Of a DNA stretch of 64,000 bases, positions 27,794-36,724 are shown piece by piece. Every line of letters begins with the position of its first letter. Position 1 is the first letter of the stretch. The DNA lies in NCBI GenBank assembly GCA_902544135.1, contig CACCBF010000004.1, positions 1 through 64,000 on the forward strand, read 5' to 3'. The notes beneath the pieces were generated by a model. That model was not told the origin of the DNA. It saw only the letters and a list, made by a program, of their open reading frames with translations, and made no database searches. A program made the translations under genes and the position numbers. This DNA comes from an uncultured Pelagibacteraceae bacterium. GTDB lineage: Bacteria > Pseudomonadota > Alphaproteobacteria > Pelagibacterales > Pelagibacteraceae.

Positions 27794-28954
27794 ATGAGCA
27801 AAGTATTTAAAGTTGGCTTAATTGGTTGTGGTCATATCGCAGAAACATATTTCAGAGCTCACAAATATTTTAAAAATTTTAAAATCATTAAATGTGCAGA
27901 TGTTAAAGAAAAAGCAGCTAAGAAATGTGCTAAAATTAATAAAATTGAAGCAGTTTCGGTAAGTAATTTATTTAAAGATAAACAGGTTGAAATAATTTTA
28001 AATCTAACCCCTCCAAAAGTTCATTACCAAATTGCAAAAAAGTCTTTGTTAAATGGAAAACATGTATACTCAGAAAAACCATTAGCAATTAATTTAAAAG
28101 ACGGAAAAGAATTACTAAAGCTCTCAAAAAAAAAGAAATTATATTTAGGAAATGCTCCAGATACTTTTTTAGGAGGAGGCAATCAAAAATCAAAAGAATT
28201 ATTAGAAAGTAAAAGTATAGGCAAAGTAAATTTAGGTAATGCGATTTTTGCTTTTCCAGGAGTTCAATCTTATCATCCAGACCCAGAACCATGGTTTGCA
28301 AAAAAAGAAGGTGGTCCAGTAATTGATATGGGACCTTATTATCTCACAGCATTAGTAAATTTATTGGGTCCAGCAAAAGAGGTAAAAGCAGCAAGTTTAA
28401 TGAAAGGTTCAAGATTTAGAACAATTGGTATTGGTCCAAAAAAAGGAAAAAGAATTAAGGTAGATTGTCCGACGACATATTTTACAACAATCATATTTAA
28501 AAATGGAAGCATAATCAGACTCACTTTATCTTTTGATGTTATAGCCCATCAAAGAAATCATATCGAACTTTATGGAACCAAAGGTTCAATGATTGTGCCA
28601 GATCCTAATATGTTTGGTGGTTCAGTATATTTATGTAAAAAATTAGGAAGCCCATGGAAAGAATTTAAAACAAATCGCATGCCACTTGGAAAAATTAATA
28701 TTAGAACGCAAAGTTCTAGAGCAAATGAGTCACCTACTAACGCTAATTACAGAGGAGTTGGTCTTGCAGAAATGGCTTATTGTATTGATAAAAAAAAGAT
28801 ACATAGATGCAATGGAGAAGTATCTTTGCATGTTCTTGACTTGATACAATCAACTATGCAATCTGCTAAAACAAATAAACCAATTAGACTTAGTACAACA
28901 TGTAAAATCCCAAAACTTTTTATTAATAAAGAAATAAATAAATTAATGAGATAA
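27794..28954 (+). CDS. Gfo/Idh/MocA family oxidoreductase
   Basis: A 386-residue NAD(P)-dependent oxidoreductase. VGLIGCGHIAETYFRAHK is the Rossmann start, VYSEKPLAINLKDG contains the family EKP motif, and KEGGPVIDMGPYYLTALVNLLG the substrate-site histidine-equivalent region. In a chain iolD-this-ROK kinase, an inositol-derived or scyllo-inositol/sugar substrate is likely. It differs from the iolG at 20230 in length and sequence, so the two probably act on different isomers or steps. Confidence 0.88.
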   Translation: MSKVFKVGLIGCGHIAETYFRAHKYFKNFKIIKCADVKEKAAKKCAKINKIEAVSVSNLFKDKQVEIILNLTPPKVHYQIAKKSLLNGKHVYSEKPLAINLKDGKELLKLSKKKKLYLGNAPDTFLGGGNQKSKELLESKSIGKVNLGNAIFAFPGVQSYHPDPEPWFAKKEGGPVIDMGPYYLTALVNLLGPAKEVKAASLMKGSRFRTIGIGPKKGKRIKVDCPTTYFTTIIFKNGSIIRLTLSFDVIAHQRNHIELYGTKGSMIVPDPNMFGGSVYLCKKLGSPWKEFKTNRMPLGKINIRTQSSRANESPTNANYRGVGLAEMAYCIDKKKIHRCNGEVSLHVLDLIQSTMQSAKTNKPIRLSTTCKIPKLFINKEINKLMR

Positions 28955-28957
28955 AAT

Positions 28958-29860
28958 ATGCAGATTGGTATTGATCTTGGGGCAAGTAAAATAGAGTATG
29001 TGTTATTAGATGATGTTGGTAATGAGCATCATAGAGAAAGAACTGAAGTTCCAAAAAATTATAAAGATACATTATCCATAATTAAAAAAATAGTTATCGA
29101 ACTTGAGCGTAAAGCTGGTAAAGAATTACCAGTGGGTGTATGTCATCCAGGGATTCATTCTATTCAAACAGGACTAGTTAAAAATGCGCCTAATTCTTTT
29201 TGGATAAATGGCAAACCTTTACAAAGAGATTTACGGAGTGAGATTGGTAAAGAAATTTATTGTGAAAATGATGCAAACTGTTTTGCTTTATCAGAAGCAA
29301 TAGATGGTTCTGGAAAACATTACAAAATAGTTTTTGGGGTAATTCTTGGATCTGGTGTTGGAGGCGGTTTAGTTATAGATAAACGAATTGTCAATGGACC
29401 TAATGGGATTACAGGAGAATGGGGGCACAATCAAATACCGAGCGCTTGTATTGAAGGTGTTCAAATAAAAAAAACCAATTTAAGAGCTGGGGAAATAGAA
29501 AACTTTGTTGCGGGTATAGGTATTTCTAAAGCGTTCAAAAATGAGTTTAAAAAGGATTTATCTGCCCAAAAGATATTTGAGATGCATAGAAAACTTGATT
29601 TAGATGCAGAAAAATTAATTGATAAATATAAAGATCAACTCGCTATGTCTTTAGCCACTGTTGTTAATATTATTGATCCAGATGTGTTTGTTTTCGGGGG
29701 TGGGGTATCTAACGAAATAAATTTTTTAGATGAAATTAAACAAAAAATGAAAAAATTTGTAGCAGGGGGTGAATTTGAGGGGACTTTTTTAAAACCCAAA
29801 TTTGGTGATGCAAGCGGTGTTCGGGGTGCAGCTCGATTAGCAAGAACCACTAATTATTGA
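28958..29860 (+). CDS. ROK family sugar kinase, zinc motif absent
   Basis: A 300-residue ROK-fold kinase with MQIGIDLGASKIEYVLLDD for phosphate binding, CENDANCFALSEA with the catalytic Asp, GVILGSGVGGGLVIDKRIVNG and a C-terminal VFVFGGGVSNEINFLDEI. GEWGHNQIP carries the sugar-binding His, but the CxCGxxGC zinc motif expected just after it is missing (only one Cys). ROK proteins phosphorylate fructose, mannose, glucose or N-acetyl sugars. It is 3 bases downstream of the MocA oxidoreductase. Confidence 0.87.
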   Translation: MQIGIDLGASKIEYVLLDDVGNEHHRERTEVPKNYKDTLSIIKKIVIELERKAGKELPVGVCHPGIHSIQTGLVKNAPNSFWINGKPLQRDLRSEIGKEIYCENDANCFALSEAIDGSGKHYKIVFGVILGSGVGGGLVIDKRIVNGPNGITGEWGHNQIPSACIEGVQIKKTNLRAGEIENFVAGIGISKAFKNEFKKDLSAQKIFEMHRKLDLDAEKLIDKYKDQLAMSLATVVNIIDPDVFVFGGGVSNEINFLDEIKQKMKKFVAGGEFEGTFLKPKFGDASGVRGAARLARTTNY

Positions 29861-29921
29861 CTAGTGAATAAAATTCATTTACTACAAAAGGTGCTAATTA
29901 TTTTAGTCCAGGAAGAGAAAT

Positions 29922-30770
29922 ATGAAATTATGTAGAATAGGTAGTGTTGGAGAAGAAAAACCAGCAATCATAGATAGTGAAAACAATTACCGAGATTTGT
30001 CATCAATAATTAATGATTTTAACCCTGACACATTGAATTTTGATACATTAGAGAAAATAAAAAAAACCGATATTTCAAGTTTACCAAAGCTTGATTCAAG
30101 TTCTAGAATAGGTGCATGTGTCTCTAACCCATCAAAATTTATTGGTATTGGTTTGAATTTCAAAGATCATGCTGAAGAACAAAATTTACCGATACCAAAA
30201 GAACCGATTATTTTCTCAAAATTTACTAGTTGTATTACTGGACCAAACGATCCTATCATTGTTCCTAAGGGATCTAACCATACTGATTGGGAAGTTGAAA
30301 TTGGTTTTGTGATTGGAAAAAAAGCTACAAATGTTAGTATTGAAAACGCCTTAGACCATGTTCTTGGTTTTTTTCTAGTTAATGATGTGAGTGAGAGAGA
30401 TTTCCAAAAAAATAGAGGTTTAACTTGGGATAAAGGAAAGGGTTTTGATACTTTTGGTCCAATAGGTCCATTCATAGTTACTACAGATGAATTACCAGAC
30501 TATCAAAATTTAGATATGTTTTTAGATGTCAATGGAAAAAGGATGCAAACTGGAAATACAAGTAAAATGATTTTTAATATTAAAACTTTAGTTTCTTACA
30601 TGAGCTCGTGCATGAGTTTACATCCTGGCGATATTTGTTGTACAGGAACTCCACCTGGTGTTGGTGAAAATATGAAGCCACCTGTTTTCTTAAAAGGTGG
30701 TGAAGAAGTTATTTTAGGAATAGACAAGCTAGGTCAACAAAAACATAAAGTCATTCCTTATAAAGATTAA
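29922..30770 (+). CDS. fumarylacetoacetate hydrolase family protein
   Basis: A 282-residue FAH-superfamily enzyme. FIGIGLNFKDHAEE is the active-site His region, metal ligands are in DWEVEIGFVIGKKA (two Glu) and FFLVNDVSERDFQ (Asp and Glu), and GDICCTGTPPGVG is the C-terminal motif. The type is that of ureidoglycolate lyase / 2,4-diketo-3-deoxy-L-fuconate hydrolase, which cleave or decarboxylate beta-diketo acids. Placement after iolD suggests sugar-acid catabolism. Confidence 0.9.
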   Translation: MKLCRIGSVGEEKPAIIDSENNYRDLSSIINDFNPDTLNFDTLEKIKKTDISSLPKLDSSSRIGACVSNPSKFIGIGLNFKDHAEEQNLPIPKEPIIFSKFTSCITGPNDPIIVPKGSNHTDWEVEIGFVIGKKATNVSIENALDHVLGFFLVNDVSERDFQKNRGLTWDKGKGFDTFGPIGPFIVTTDELPDYQNLDMFLDVNGKRMQTGNTSKMIFNIKTLVSYMSSCMSLHPGDICCTGTPPGVGENMKPPVFLKGGEEVILGIDKLGQQKHKVIPYKD

Positions 30771-30782
30771 TACAATTAAATA

Positions 30783-31487
30783 ATGGAACTATTTATTGCG
30801 TTAGGTGCTGGATTGATAAGTTTTTTATCCCCATGCGTTTTACCACTTATTCCAGGGTATATTTCTTACATATCCGGAAGTTCAATTAATGAATTAATTG
30901 AAAAAAAAAATGTAAATTTATTACCAATTATTTTATTTACAGTTGGTTTTTCAATAGTTTTTATTTTTTTTGGTGCAGCCTCTACATTACTTGGACAAGT
31001 TCTTTTACAAAATTCTTATGAGTTAAGAATAGTGGCAGGAGTGGTAATTATCATTCTATCTCTTCATATAATTGGAATTATAAATATAAAATTCTTAAAT
31101 TATGAAAAAAGAGTGCAAACAGATATAAAAAGAAATTTTTTTAGTCCAGCTTTGATTGGTATGGCTTTTGCATTTGGATGGACTCCCTGTATTGGTCCAA
31201 TACTTGGATCAATACTAGTTTTAGCGTCAACAGAAGAAAGTTTAAAACAAGGTATCTTACTTTTAACTTTTTATTCTATTGGATTAGCAGTGCCATTTAT
31301 ATTGGCAGGATATTTGATACAAAGATTTTTGGTATTTTCAAAAAATTTTAGAAAAAATATTAATAAGGTATCTAAAATTGGGGGATCTATATTGTTAATC
31401 ACTGGTATTTTAATGATAACTAATCACCTACAAGCACTTGGCTTTTATTTATTAAATATATTTCCTTTTCTTCAAAATTTTGGATAA
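30783..31487 (+). CDS. ccdA: CcdA-type thiol:disulfide transport membrane protein
   Basis: A 234-residue inner-membrane protein with six hydrophobic segments. FLSPCVLPLIPGYISYISG and FGWTPCIGPILGSIL provide the paired redox cysteines of the CcdA/DsbD transmembrane domain. CcdA passes electrons from cytoplasmic thioredoxin to periplasmic thiol proteins, mainly for cytochrome c maturation. It follows the FAH gene by 12 bases and precedes a flavoprotein by 7. Confidence 0.93.
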   Translation: MELFIALGAGLISFLSPCVLPLIPGYISYISGSSINELIEKKNVNLLPIILFTVGFSIVFIFFGAASTLLGQVLLQNSYELRIVAGVVIIILSLHIIGIINIKFLNYEKRVQTDIKRNFFSPALIGMAFAFGWTPCIGPILGSILVLASTEESLKQGILLLTFYSIGLAVPFILAGYLIQRFLVFSKNFRKNINKVSKIGGSILLITGILMITNHLQALGFYLLNIFPFLQNFG

Positions 31488-31494
31488 TTAAGAA

Positions 31495-32076
31495 ATGAAA
31501 ATTTATCAAATAGACTCAAGCGCCAGAAAAGAGGGATCAACTTCAAGAGCTTTAGCTAAAAAGTTATTAGATAAAATTAAAAGTCCAGAGGATGAGATAA
31601 TTTACAGGGATTTAAATGAGGAAATGGTTTTCGTCTCAGGGTTAACAGAGTCAGGGATGAATATTGAAAAAAAAGATCAAACTGATCATCATAGAAAAAT
31701 GTTTGAGTTATCAGATCAACTGGTTAAAGAGCTTAAAGAAAGCGATATTATTATAATTTCAGCTCCAATTTATAATTACGGACCACCAGCTACTTTAAAA
31801 GCGTGGTCGGATTTAGCTGCCAGGGTTGGTGAAACTTTTAAATTCAAACCAAACGGAAGAAGGGAGGGATTGTTAAAAAACAAAAAAGCGTATCTCGTTA
31901 TTACATCAGGTGGAACTAAATTAAATAGTAAGGAAGATTTTTTAACGCCTTGGCTAAAATTTATTCTAAATTTTTTTGGAATTGAGAAAATAGAGACAAT
32001 TAATGCAGATCAAATGGCGTTAGATTATGAAAAATCTATTAAAGAGGCAGAAGAGCAAATAGAGAAAATTACTTAA
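31495..32076 (+). CDS. FMN-dependent NADH-azoreductase / flavodoxin-like oxidoreductase
   Basis: A 193-residue AzoR-like flavoprotein. IDSSARKEGSTSRALAKKLL is the FMN-phosphate loop, SAPIYNYGPPATLKAWSDLAARVGETFKF the flavin-ring and dimer region (the P-Y/M-N-F/Y-G motif), and VITSGGTKLNSKEDFLTPWLKFIL the later conserved block. Members reduce quinones or azo compounds with NADH. It is 7 bases after ccdA and 4 bases before the SGNH gene. Confidence 0.88.
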   Translation: MKIYQIDSSARKEGSTSRALAKKLLDKIKSPEDEIIYRDLNEEMVFVSGLTESGMNIEKKDQTDHHRKMFELSDQLVKELKESDIIIISAPIYNYGPPATLKAWSDLAARVGETFKFKPNGRREGLLKNKKAYLVITSGGTKLNSKEDFLTPWLKFILNFFGIEKIETINADQMALDYEKSIKEAEEQIEKIT

Positions 32077-32080
32077 GAAA

Positions 32081-33376
32081 GTGTTTAAAAATAAACTTTT
32101 ACAGATAATTACTTTTTTCTTATTTCTTATAATTACAATAATTTTATTTAAGAAGTTTAATAAATACTATTCACAGAATGATTTTGCTAAAATTTTGATA
32201 CTTTTCATTTTATTAATAAATTTTTTTTTTGGATTTTTAATAAGGAAGTTTACAAAAATTACTCTTATTTTTTTTGGATACTTTATTTTAATTTTGTATT
32301 CAGTTAATGGATTACTGTTATTTTTTAACATACAAAATACTCCACAAAAAAAAATTGAAAAAGTATTAGAAAAGGAAAACAAAACTTTTGATAAAAGATC
32401 TATTATTGAAGTTGTTAAAGATGAAAGATCTAAAGATGTAGAAATTTATCCTCAAGTTGTACCAAGAGAGTTTTTAAAAAAAAATATAAAAAAAATTCCT
32501 CTTACACCAATGGCTAATACACTTTTTGTATCATGCAATGAATTTGGAGAATGGAAAAAAATTAAAACTGACAAACTTGGTCTAAATAATGAGAGATTTA
32601 TTGATACATTTGACATTTTATTGATGGGAGACTCTTTTGCCGAGGGGTCATGTGTAAATCAATTAGACGAACCTGCTACCCTATTAAATCAAAACTATAA
32701 TTTAAAAACTTATAACATCGGTATATCTGGCAATGGTCCTTTATTAAGTCTTGCCTTGGCACATGAAATAAAACCTTTAATTGATTTTCATACAATTATT
32801 TGGTTAATATTTGATAACGATTTTTATGATATAAATTTAGAAATTCAGTCGAGTTTCTTAAAAAATTACTTAATAAAAAATTTTGATAATAATGAATATT
32901 TTCAAAAGATTGATGAAACTTACAAATTTCAAAAGAAATATATTGAAGATAATCTTGAAAGTCTAAAAAAAGGTTTTTCATTTAAAGAGAGTTTTTTTGA
33001 ATTAAAAGCTGTGATTTCAAGAATAAATAAGTTAATTCACCAGAATAATCCCGAGGACACTTTTGTTTTTCAAAGAAAATTATTTGAAAACATATTTGAA
33101 AAATTAACTTTTATTTATCCTGAAAAAAAAATTTATATAGTTTATTTGCCTGAAACTACTTGTTTTAAACATAGATCTTTACAATGTAGTAAAAGATTTG
33201 AAGAATTGAGCCAGACATCAAATAATTTAAATTTTTTAAACTTTTATGAACATTTAAAAAATAATAACGGTGAATACAAAAAAATGTATGCTTTAGGTCA
33301 AGATAGGGCACATTTTTCACCTTTAGGATATAGTGAATTAGTTAAGTTCATTTTAAGTGAAAGTCAAAAAGATTAG
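32081..33376 (+). CDS. membrane-anchored SGNH/GDSL hydrolase-like protein
   Basis: A 431-residue protein starting at a GTG 4 bases after the previous stop. Three N-terminal hydrophobic helices (residues ~5-24, 30-50, 58-78) lead to a soluble domain. SGNH blocks are visible: LLMGDSFAEGSC (nucleophile Ser), NIGISGNGPLLSLA (Gly/Asn) and DRAHFSPLGYSEL (Asp-x2-His). Such proteins often add or remove acyl groups on glycans. The glycan or lipid substrate is unknown, and the C-terminal half is Phe/Lys/Asn-rich. Confidence 0.78.
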   Translation: MFKNKLLQIITFFLFLIITIILFKKFNKYYSQNDFAKILILFILLINFFFGFLIRKFTKITLIFFGYFILILYSVNGLLLFFNIQNTPQKKIEKVLEKENKTFDKRSIIEVVKDERSKDVEIYPQVVPREFLKKNIKKIPLTPMANTLFVSCNEFGEWKKIKTDKLGLNNERFIDTFDILLMGDSFAEGSCVNQLDEPATLLNQNYNLKTYNIGISGNGPLLSLALAHEIKPLIDFHTIIWLIFDNDFYDINLEIQSSFLKNYLIKNFDNNEYFQKIDETYKFQKKYIEDNLESLKKGFSFKESFFELKAVISRINKLIHQNNPEDTFVFQRKLFENIFEKLTFIYPEKKIYIVYLPETTCFKHRSLQCSKRFEELSQTSNNLNFLNFYEHLKNNNGEYKKMYALGQDRAHFSPLGYSELVKFILSESQKD

Positions 33377-33398
33377 TTTTTTTAGATTTTAATTGAAA

Positions 33399-33404
33399 TA
33401 TAAT
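33399..33404 (+). promoter_or_regulatory. candidate -10 box for the TPP riboswitch transcript
   Basis: A perfect TATAAT lies about 20 bases before the riboswitch core, a suitable distance for a start near 33411. No good -35 hexamer is visible 17 bases upstream. Confidence 0.35.
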
Positions 33405-33423
33405 AAATATAGAATTAAGTTAT

Positions 33424-33490
33424 ATATAGGGGTGTCCTAATAGACTGAGAATAAACCCTAAGAACCTGTCCGGTAATTCAGAAAGGGAAA
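33424..33490 (+). promoter_or_regulatory. TPP (THI-box) riboswitch
   Basis: The conserved THI-box elements occur in order: GGGGTG, CTGAGA, ACCC, AAGAACCTG, TCCGG, TAAT and a closing AAAGGGA. The closing P1 strand (AGGGAAA) lies directly before the ATG at 33492, so it also forms the ribosome-binding site. TPP binding should therefore hide the Shine-Dalgarno sequence and switch off translation. The regulated gene is a sodium:solute symporter, matching the ThiV arrangement described for SAR11. Confidence 0.93.
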
Positions 33491-33491
33491 A

Positions 33492-34934
33492 ATGAACAAT
33501 TTTTTTATAAGTCAATCTTCCTCAATATCACTTGTTATTATAACTTGTTTAATTTTCACATTTTTTGGAATTTTGTACTCAAAAAAATTTCAAGGTTTAA
33601 ATAATTACTTAACAGCAAATAGAGATATTGGATTATTTTCACTAACTACAAGTTTAACTGCGTCTGCTCTTGGGGCCTGGATATTATTTGGTCCTGTAGC
33701 GGCCTCAACTTGGGGAGGTATAGGTGCTATAATTGGTTATTCACTTGGTACAGCCTTTCCAATGATTTTTTTAATTTTTCTTGGAAAAAAAATTAGGCAA
33801 GATTTTCCAAAAGGGTCATCTTTAGTTGAATTTTTGAGAAAAAAATTTGGAAAAAGTCTTTTTAAACTAATTTTATTGATGACGATTTTTTATATGTTTA
33901 TTTTTTTATGTGCTGAGATTACTGCAGTTTCTGTGCTCATTAATTATATTTCAGGAACTCCATTATGGTTAACAGCGTTAATAGTTTTATTAGCTACTTT
34001 AACCTATACACTTTATGGAGGTTTAAGAGCTTCTTTATTTACTGATAATATACAAATGGTTCTCATCATAATTCTTTTGATAATTTCTTTTTTTATTATT
34101 CAAAGTTTTGTTGGTGAACAGTTTACGTTTGATTTTCTCAGACAAAAAAACCCGCATTTAATAAGTGCTTCGTATTTACCCGGTTATACTGCAGGATTTA
34201 CTTTCTTTATTGCGGTTGCAGCTACAAATTTGTTCCATCAGGGAAATTGGCAAAGAGTTTACGCTGCAAAAGATTTTTTAACATTAAAAAAAAGTTTAGT
34301 AGTTTCTTTTTTAATAATTGTTCCAATTATTTTTTATATGGGTTTTATAGGAATGGTCGCCTTCTCAATTGATCCAGAGGGTAGACCAGATCTTGGTTTT
34401 TTCTCTTTATTGCTTAAACAAAATACAATTTTATTATCTTTCTTAGTAGTAATTTTAGGACTTGCTTTAACCATTTCAACGATTGACACTTTGGTTAATG
34501 CCATTTCAAGTTTAATAGTTGTCGATGGAGGAGCAGTATATAAATTGAAAAGAAAAATAGATTATTTAAAATTATCAAAATATATCATTGTTATACTCTC
34601 ATTTATCGCTTTTTTAATAGCATCTGAAGGATTTGATATTTTATATCTTTTTCTAATAGCTGACTTATTTTGTTGTGCTTTTGTTTTAACAACTTTTTAT
34701 AGTTTTTTTGACAATAAGATTGATGAAAAAACTGCTTATTTTTCAATAATAATAGGATTACTAGGTGGTGTGCTAATGTTTCCAACACCAGATTTTTCCA
34801 AAAGTTTATTGGTTGGTATTATTTTATCAAAGGATTTGTTTACATCATTTATTAATCAATCATTATTGTTTCTATCATTTTTAATTGCTACATTTTTACC
34901 TTTAGTTGTTTTAAAGATTACAAAATTAAAATAA
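33492..34934 (+). CDS. thiV: sodium:solute symporter, putative HMP/thiamin-precursor transporter
   Basis: A 480-residue SSS-family symporter with about 13 hydrophobic segments. LTTSLTASALGAWILFGPVAAS and TLTYTLYGGLRASLFTDNIQM are family-typical, as is the FHQGNWQRVYAAKD loop. The TPP riboswitch on its leader ties it to thiamin supply; in SAR11 the symporter in this position (ThiV) is the proposed importer of the pyrimidine precursor HMP. Substrate assignment comes from that precedent and the riboswitch, not from transport residues. Confidence 0.9.
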   Translation: MNNFFISQSSSISLVIITCLIFTFFGILYSKKFQGLNNYLTANRDIGLFSLTTSLTASALGAWILFGPVAASTWGGIGAIIGYSLGTAFPMIFLIFLGKKIRQDFPKGSSLVEFLRKKFGKSLFKLILLMTIFYMFIFLCAEITAVSVLINYISGTPLWLTALIVLLATLTYTLYGGLRASLFTDNIQMVLIIILLIISFFIIQSFVGEQFTFDFLRQKNPHLISASYLPGYTAGFTFFIAVAATNLFHQGNWQRVYAAKDFLTLKKSLVVSFLIIVPIIFYMGFIGMVAFSIDPEGRPDLGFFSLLLKQNTILLSFLVVILGLALTISTIDTLVNAISSLIVVDGGAVYKLKRKIDYLKLSKYIIVILSFIAFLIASEGFDILYLFLIADLFCCAFVLTTFYSFFDNKIDEKTAYFSIIIGLLGGVLMFPTPDFSKSLLVGIILSKDLFTSFINQSLLFLSFLIATFLPLVVLKITKLK

Positions 34935-34978
34935 TACAAGATTGTATAAGTCGAATTAATCGTTATATAAAACTCTTT

Positions 34979-35914
34979 ATGGCGGAAAAACAAATTGAAA
35001 TTAACAATCTTTCTAAAGTTTATAATAATGGCTTCAAAGCTTTAAATGATATTAATTTACAAATTAATAAAGGAGAGATTTTTGCAATGTTGGGCCCGAA
35101 TGGAGCTGGTAAAACTTCTTTAATAAGTATAATCTGTGGTATTGTAAAACCGACTTCTGGAAAAATTACCGTAGAAAATTTTGATATAATTAAGGACTAT
35201 AGAGAAACTAGATCAAGAATAGGGCTGGTCCCACAAGAACTTACACTAGAGCAATTTGAAACTGTTTTTAATAATGTTTCATATTCAAGGGGTTTATATG
35301 GAAAAAAACCGAATCCAAAACACATAGAAAAAATTTTAAGACAATTATCATTATGGGATAAAAGAGATTTAATCCTTCGACAGTTGTCAGGAGGAATGAA
35401 AAGAAGAGTTTTAATCGCAAAAGCATTATCACATGAACCTCAGATCTTATTTTTAGATGAGCCAACAGCCGGAGTAGATGTTGAGTTGAGACAGGAAATG
35501 TGGAAAGTAGTAAAGTCTTTAAGAGAGACAGGTGTTACCATAATTCTTACAACACACTATATTGAGGAGGCTGAAGCGATTGCTGATCGAGTAGGCGTAA
35601 TTAATCAAGGAGAAATAATCATTGTAGAGGAAAAACACGAGTTATTGAAAAAAATGGGTCACAAAACATTGACTGTTGAGTTACAACAAGAAATAAATGA
35701 AATACCGATGTCTTTAAAAAAATACAATTTGTCAATCGGAAATAATAATATATCTTTAGATTACACTTATAACCTTAGAGAGAAGCAAACAGGTATTACT
35801 AATCTTTTACAAGATATTAAAGATTCTGGTTTAAGACTAAAAGATTTAAAGACTGAGCAGAGCAATCTAGAAAAAATATTTGTTACGCTAGTAAGGGAGA
35901 ACAATGAAAATTAA
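34979..35914 (+). CDS. ABC-2 type transporter ATP-binding protein (YadG-like)
   Basis: A 311-residue ABC ATPase of the drug/glycolipid exporter class. Walker A is GPNGAGKTSLI near residue 39, the signature LSGGMKRRVLIAKAL, and Walker B ILFLDEPTAGVD, with TTHYIEEAEAIADR after it. The ~90-residue C-terminal tail (TVELQQEINEIP...) is the usual YadG-like extension. It overlaps the permease gene by 11 bases, so the pair forms one exporter. Confidence 0.93.
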   Translation: MAEKQIEINNLSKVYNNGFKALNDINLQINKGEIFAMLGPNGAGKTSLISIICGIVKPTSGKITVENFDIIKDYRETRSRIGLVPQELTLEQFETVFNNVSYSRGLYGKKPNPKHIEKILRQLSLWDKRDLILRQLSGGMKRRVLIAKALSHEPQILFLDEPTAGVDVELRQEMWKVVKSLRETGVTIILTTHYIEEAEAIADRVGVINQGEIIIVEEKHELLKKMGHKTLTVELQQEINEIPMSLKKYNLSIGNNNISLDYTYNLREKQTGITNLLQDIKDSGLRLKDLKTEQSNLEKIFVTLVRENNEN

Positions 35915-36671
35915 TCTTTATGGCTTAAAAGCCATTTATCTACACGAGATGGATCGTTTTAGACGAACATTAGGTCAGTCACTTTTATCTCCTGTAATAT
36001 CGACTTCGTTATATTTCATTGTATTTGGCTCAGTAATTGGTGGTTATGTTCAAAAAATTGATGGGATCAGTTATGGATCTTATATTGTGCCTGGACTTTT
36101 GATGTTAACCTTATTAACACAATCGATAAGTAACACTTCTTTTGGTATTTTCTTTCCTAAATTTAATGGAACTATTTATGAAATTTTGGCTGCACCGATT
36201 TCTACTTTTGAAATTGTATTAGCTTTCGTAAGCGCTGGTGCGACTAAAACATTAATAGTTGGCACTGTAATTTTTATAACAGCCTCATTTTTTGTTGATG
36301 TTGAGGTTCAATTTCCTTTACTAATGATTTTCTTATTAATACTGGTATCTTTTACTTTTGCTTTATTTGGATTTTTAATTGGGATTTTGAGTAAAGATTT
36401 TGAACAGATGTCTATTGTTCCATCATTAGTTATAACACCTATGGTGTTCTTAGGTGGAAGTTTATATTCTTTAGACATGCTGCCAGAATTTTGGCAAATG
36501 ATTACTTATTTTAACCCGGTAGTTTATTTAATAAATGGTCTTAGATACTCCTTTTATGGTATTTCAGATTTTAATATTTTGATCAGTGTTGGATTAATGG
36601 TTTTATTCCTCATAATTTGTGTATTTGCTGTCTCAATATTACTTAAGAAGGGTTATAACATTAAATCATAA
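35904..36671 (+). CDS. ABC-2 type transporter permease (YadH-like)
   Basis: A 255-residue permease with six hydrophobic segments of the ABC-2 superfamily. YLHEMDRFRRTLGQSLLSPVIST is the typical amphipathic N-terminus, SISNTSFGIFFPKFNGTIYEILAAP the conserved middle and PMVFLGGSLYSLDMLPEFWQ the signature before the last helices. With the upstream ATPase it would export a lipid, glycan or toxic compound; the substrate is unknown. A hairpin terminator overlaps its stop. Confidence 0.92.
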   Translation: MKINLYGLKAIYLHEMDRFRRTLGQSLLSPVISTSLYFIVFGSVIGGYVQKIDGISYGSYIVPGLLMLTLLTQSISNTSFGIFFPKFNGTIYEILAAPISTFEIVLAFVSAGATKTLIVGTVIFITASFFVDVEVQFPLLMIFLLILVSFTFALFGFLIGILSKDFEQMSIVPSLVITPMVFLGGSLYSLDMLPEFWQMITYFNPVVYLINGLRYSFYGISDFNILISVGLMVLFLIICVFAVSILLKKGYNIKS

Positions 36672-36693
36672 CTGACCCATTACTGGGCCAGTT
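36670..36693. terminator. terminator hairpin between ABC permease and aceA
   Basis: Arms AACTGACCCA and TGGGCCAGTT pair with one A-C mismatch around a 4-base loop. It sits between convergent genes. On the plus strand it is followed by AAAACTA, so the T-run is better on the minus strand side. Confidence 0.6.
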
Positions 36694-36724
36694 AAAACTA
36701 ATATACATAAGAGGAATTAATTTA

